Assembly (NCBI GenBank): GCA_036378375.1
Contig: DASUWQ010000217.1
Span: 1 to 8,405, forward strand
Source of the DNA: JAFAVN01 sp036378375
Lineage (GTDB): Bacteria; Verrucomicrobiota; Verrucomicrobiia; Chthoniobacterales; JAFAMB01
Length of the DNA stretch: 8,405 bases
Direction: 5' to 3'
Shown: positions 6,343 through 8,405 of the stretch, one piece after another
Layout of the letters: each line of letters begins with the position of its first letter
Position numbering within the stretch: position 1 is the stretch's first letter
Position numbers and translations under genes: made by a program
Notes under the pieces: model-generated
Database searches by the model: none
What the model was told of the DNA's origin: nothing
Seen by the model: only the letters and a program-made list of their open reading frames with translations

Positions 6343-8405
6343 TTGGAGTGCTTCCCAGGCACGACGAGTTTTGCGTGGTTCCGGCGCGCCGCTCAAAACC
6401 TCGTCCTCCTTGGTTCCATAATGCTTGCCGGCCTCCTTACCGCCTGGTTTTTCCTGCCACGCCCGCCGCTTCTGGACGATGTCCCGTTCTCTGTCGTGGC
6501 CCGCGACCGCAATGGCGCCTTGATGCGCCTGACTACCGCGCCTGATCAACGCTACCGGTTACCGGTCAGGCTCAAAGAGGTTCCGCAGGATCTGATACTC
6601 GCGGTAACGACTCAGGAAGACCACCGTTATCGATCTCATCTTGGCGTTGATTTCGGTGCACTGCTGCGGGCGAGCATCGGGTTTATCCAAGGTCATCCTC
6701 GGTCCGGAGCGTCCACGTTAACGATGCAAGTTGCGCGTTTACGTTTTCATCTTAAGACCAGGAGCATCTCCGGAAAACTGGTGCAGATCTATCGAGCCCT
6801 AGAGATTGAGCGGCACTATTCCAAAGATCAGATCTTGGAAGCTTATTTTAATCTAGCTCCGTACGGGAGGAATATCGAAGGGATTAGCGCGGCCAGCTTG
6901 ATCTATTTCGATAAGAGCCCGGCTAGATTGAGTCGCCAAGAAATTTTGGCCTTAGCAGTTCTGCCTCAATCTCCGACTAAACGAACGCCGAGAAATGGTC
7001 TAGAACCGGCCGCTCTCATCGAGGCGCGCAGCCGGTTAAATAAGCTGGTTTGGAACGATCCTCTGGCTGATTTGCCGCTCCACTATCGACAACTTAAAGA
7101 CTTACCTTACCTCGCGCCGCATTTAGTCCAAAAAGCCTTAAAACATCAAGACGGCGAAACGCGCTTAACGGTCGATGCTGGGATTCAACGCGTCGCCCAA
7201 GATGAAATCCAACGTTTTCTAGCCAGCCGTCAATCGAGCGGGCTGAATAATGCGGCTTGTTTGCTGGTTGATACCCGATCCATGGACGTGCTCGCATCTG
7301 TGGGTTCGGGTTCTTTTTGGAGTAGCGCAATCCAGGGGCAAAACGATGGAACTACACAACTGCGTTCTCCGGGGTCGTCTCTTAAACCGTTTGTCTACGC
7401 GATGGCTTTGGACCGCGGACTGATCGGCCCGTCCACCTTGCTTTATGACGTGCCTGGCCGGTTCGGAAATTATCTGCCTGAAAACAGCGATGGAAAATTT
7501 GACGGTCCGATTCCTGCCCGGTTCGCTCTGGTAAGGAGCCGAAACCTCCCCGCAGTTACGCTCGCGTCGCGCTTAGGCCCGGATGCGCTCTACCAGTTCT
7601 TAGAGTCGGCGCAAGTCCACGGATTGAATCAGGTTAACAACTATGGACTGTCCGCCGTGCTCGGCACGGTTGACATATCGATGCAGGATCTGGTCCGGCT
7701 CTATGCCGGGTTGGTAAATCATGGCCAGATCAAAGCGCTGCGCCTGAAAACGTCGGATCCAGCGGATCCCGGGATCCGGCTACTGTCTCCGGAAGCCGCT
7801 TTTATCACGCTCGACATGATGTCCACTAGCGAAGCTGGTATCAGGCTGCCGACTGCGCCCACGGTGAACATTCCTTACAAAACCGGAACTTCGACCGGTT
7901 TTCGAGACGCCTGGTGTACAGGCATCATTGGACGCTACGTCCTGGCGGTTTGGGTGGGCCGATTTGATGGAAGATCGAATCCTTCTCTGACCGGTCGTAC
8001 CGCGGCAGTACCGCTCTTTATCCGCCTGGCATCGAGATTAGCTGAAGAGAGGAAGGTCACGGTTGTGCCATTGTCTCCACCAGCCGGAGCTAATCTTCGC
8101 CAGGTTGACGTCTGTTCGGTTTCGGGATGTTTGCCGGGTCCTTATTGCACGCACACCAAGAAGGAATGGATTATTCCAGGCGTTTCTCCAATTACACGAT
8201 GCCATATCCATAGCGCCGGCGGCAACGAAGCCTGGGATAGCGAAGCGGCACATTTCTTTGAGACGATTGGGCTCGGTCGCAAGTCATCGGGTGGGGATCT
8301 GTCGCACCGAAGCGAAGCCGAGACGGACGGCGGTGAAGATCTACACATCTTACCGATTGCCCGGGATGTTAGTTGGCAAACGAACCAGGCAGCGAGCGAG
8401 CATGT
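6310..8405 (+). CDS. pbpC: Penicillin-binding protein 1C (bifunctional glycosyltransferase/transpeptidase), 3' end beyond window
   Basis: Class A penicillin-binding protein of the PbpC type, anchored in the inner membrane, which polymerises and cross-links peptidoglycan. About 698 residues are visible and the frame is still open at the edge; E. coli PbpC has 770. Numbering is from ATG 6310. The membrane segment is about 32-49, after FRR. The GT51 domain is about 90-255, with QEDHRYRSHLG (putative catalytic Glu103), SGASTLTMQ (132-140), KDQILEAYFN and NIEGISAAS. The transpeptidase has SSLK (356-359, nucleophile Ser356), SRN (410-412) and KTGTSTGFRDAW from 524. The C-terminal part has Cys602, 607, 613 and 631 in the VCSVSGC..GPYC..C pattern seen in PbpC. 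The start is uncertain: the frame is closed by TGA 6283-6285, and ATG 6310 has only a distant GGAG (6287-6290). TTG 6343 and ATG 6421 are alternatives, but the latter would cut the membrane anchor. No frameshift or catalytic loss is seen. Downstream of the macroglobulin gene, as in yfhM-pbpC loci. Confidence 0.93.
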   Translation, partial: MVSIKIALLRSLECFPGTTSFAWFRRAAQNLVLLGSIMLAGLLTAWFFLPRPPLLDDVPFSVVARDRNGALMRLTTAPDQRYRLPVRLKEVPQDLILAVTTQEDHRYRSHLGVDFGALLRASIGFIQGHPRSGASTLTMQVARLRFHLKTRSISGKLVQIYRALEIERHYSKDQILEAYFNLAPYGRNIEGISAASLIYFDKSPARLSRQEILALAVLPQSPTKRTPRNGLEPAALIEARSRLNKLVWNDPLADLPLHYRQLKDLPYLAPHLVQKALKHQDGETRLTVDAGIQRVAQDEIQRFLASRQSSGLNNAACLLVDTRSMDVLASVGSGSFWSSAIQGQNDGTTQLRSPGSSLKPFVYAMALDRGLIGPSTLLYDVPGRFGNYLPENSDGKFDGPIPARFALVRSRNLPAVTLASRLGPDALYQFLESAQVHGLNQVNNYGLSAVLGTVDISMQDLVRLYAGLVNHGQIKALRLKTSDPADPGIRLLSPEAAFITLDMMSTSEAGIRLPTAPTVNIPYKTGTSTGFRDAWCTGIIGRYVLAVWVGRFDGRSNPSLTGRTAAVPLFIRLASRLAEERKVTVVPLSPPAGANLRQVDVCSVSGCLPGPYCTHTKKEWIIPGVSPITRCHIHSAGGNEAWDSEAAHFFETIGLGRKSSGGDLSHRSEAETDGGEDLHILPIARDVSWQTNQAASEH
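7755..7778. repeat. Triple GGATCC with 16-base palindrome inside pbpC
   Basis: GGATCC occurs at 7755-7760, 7764-7769 and 7772-7777. CGGATCCCGGGATCCG at 7763-7778 is a perfect palindrome. It codes for SDPADPGIR, in the weakly conserved link between the transpeptidase SxN and KTG regions. It is probably a small local duplication tolerated in a loop. Confidence 0.5.

Larger units (their letters stand above)
6097..6343. repeat. Mirrored array of four REP-like palindromes (BIME-like)
   Basis: Four small hairpins with GCTCC/GGAGC arms stand at 6106-6118, 6158-6171, 6278-6291 and 6330-6342. The first two read GCTCCGT..AGGAGC; the last two are in reverse orientation (GCTCCT..CGGAGC). Within each pair the cores are 52 bases apart, and the central spacer is 106 bases. 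The outer two have 3-base loops and the inner two 4-base loops, so the whole array is mirror-symmetric. 6106-6118 is the exact reverse complement of 6330-6342. GGAGCGGCAT at 6167-6176 is the exact reverse complement of 6273-6282. GCGACGA precedes both forward cores (6097-6103 and 6151-6157), and TTTATAG follows the first core and, on the other strand, the last one. Such elements are usually spread by REP-associated (RAYT) transposases, but none is present here. Confidence 0.8.

Noticed and set aside
6097..6343. CRISPR array
   Set aside because: Only four cores, in two opposite orientations and with diverged sequence between them; there are no uniform repeats or spacers and no cas genes.
6219..6549. 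+ and - strand frames over the PbpC N-terminal region
   Set aside because: They overlap the PbpC frame, which contains the membrane anchor and the continuous GT51 domain, and show no family signal of their own.

Overview
The window holds one large gene pair on the + strand: a bacterial alpha-2-macroglobulin (150-5993, complete, 1947 residues) followed by a penicillin-binding protein 1C homologue, pbpC (about 6310 to beyond the right edge). No RNA gene, CRISPR array or transposase gene was seen. The organism is a didermic (outer-membrane) bacterium, because both proteins act in the periplasm. Base composition is roughly balanced and coding is dense. Short GCTCCGTAGGAGC-type palindromes lie between the genes, and the macroglobulin is long and TM-anchored with a TPDP..FRKR segment. 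Together these remind me most of Verrucomicrobiota or neighbouring PVC/Bacteroidota-type genomes, but that is an inference from style and not a demonstrated placement.

Layout: 1-149 is a leader with a small inverted repeat and no convincing gene. 150-5993 encodes the macroglobulin: a cytoplasmic tail, one membrane segment, a chain of MG beta-domains interrupted by a 70-residue Asp/Ser/Asn-rich linker, an MG2 domain, a bait-region domain, an A2M core, a thioester domain with a CSEQ site, and a C-terminal receptor-binding-like domain. 5994-6309 is non-coding and repeat-filled: a GTGGAGC triplet block, then a mirrored array of four small palindromes. The fourth palindrome runs into the start of the PbpC reading frame. 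6310-8405 encodes PbpC: a TM anchor, a GT51 glycosyltransferase, a transpeptidase with SSLK, SRN and KTGT motifs, and a Cys-containing start of the C-terminal domain. It is cut by the window edge.

The pair matches the known yfhM-pbpC arrangement. There the macroglobulin is thought to trap foreign proteases that breach the outer membrane, while PbpC works on the damaged peptidoglycan. The most interesting local signal is at the junction. The macroglobulin ends in an ATGA stop/start overlap preceded by a good Shine-Dalgarno, as if the next gene once started there. The real pbpC frame, however, begins about 320 bp later, out of frame and inside the repeat array. This suggests that repeat elements were inserted into a formerly coupled operon joint and that the start of pbpC was rebuilt from repeat DNA.
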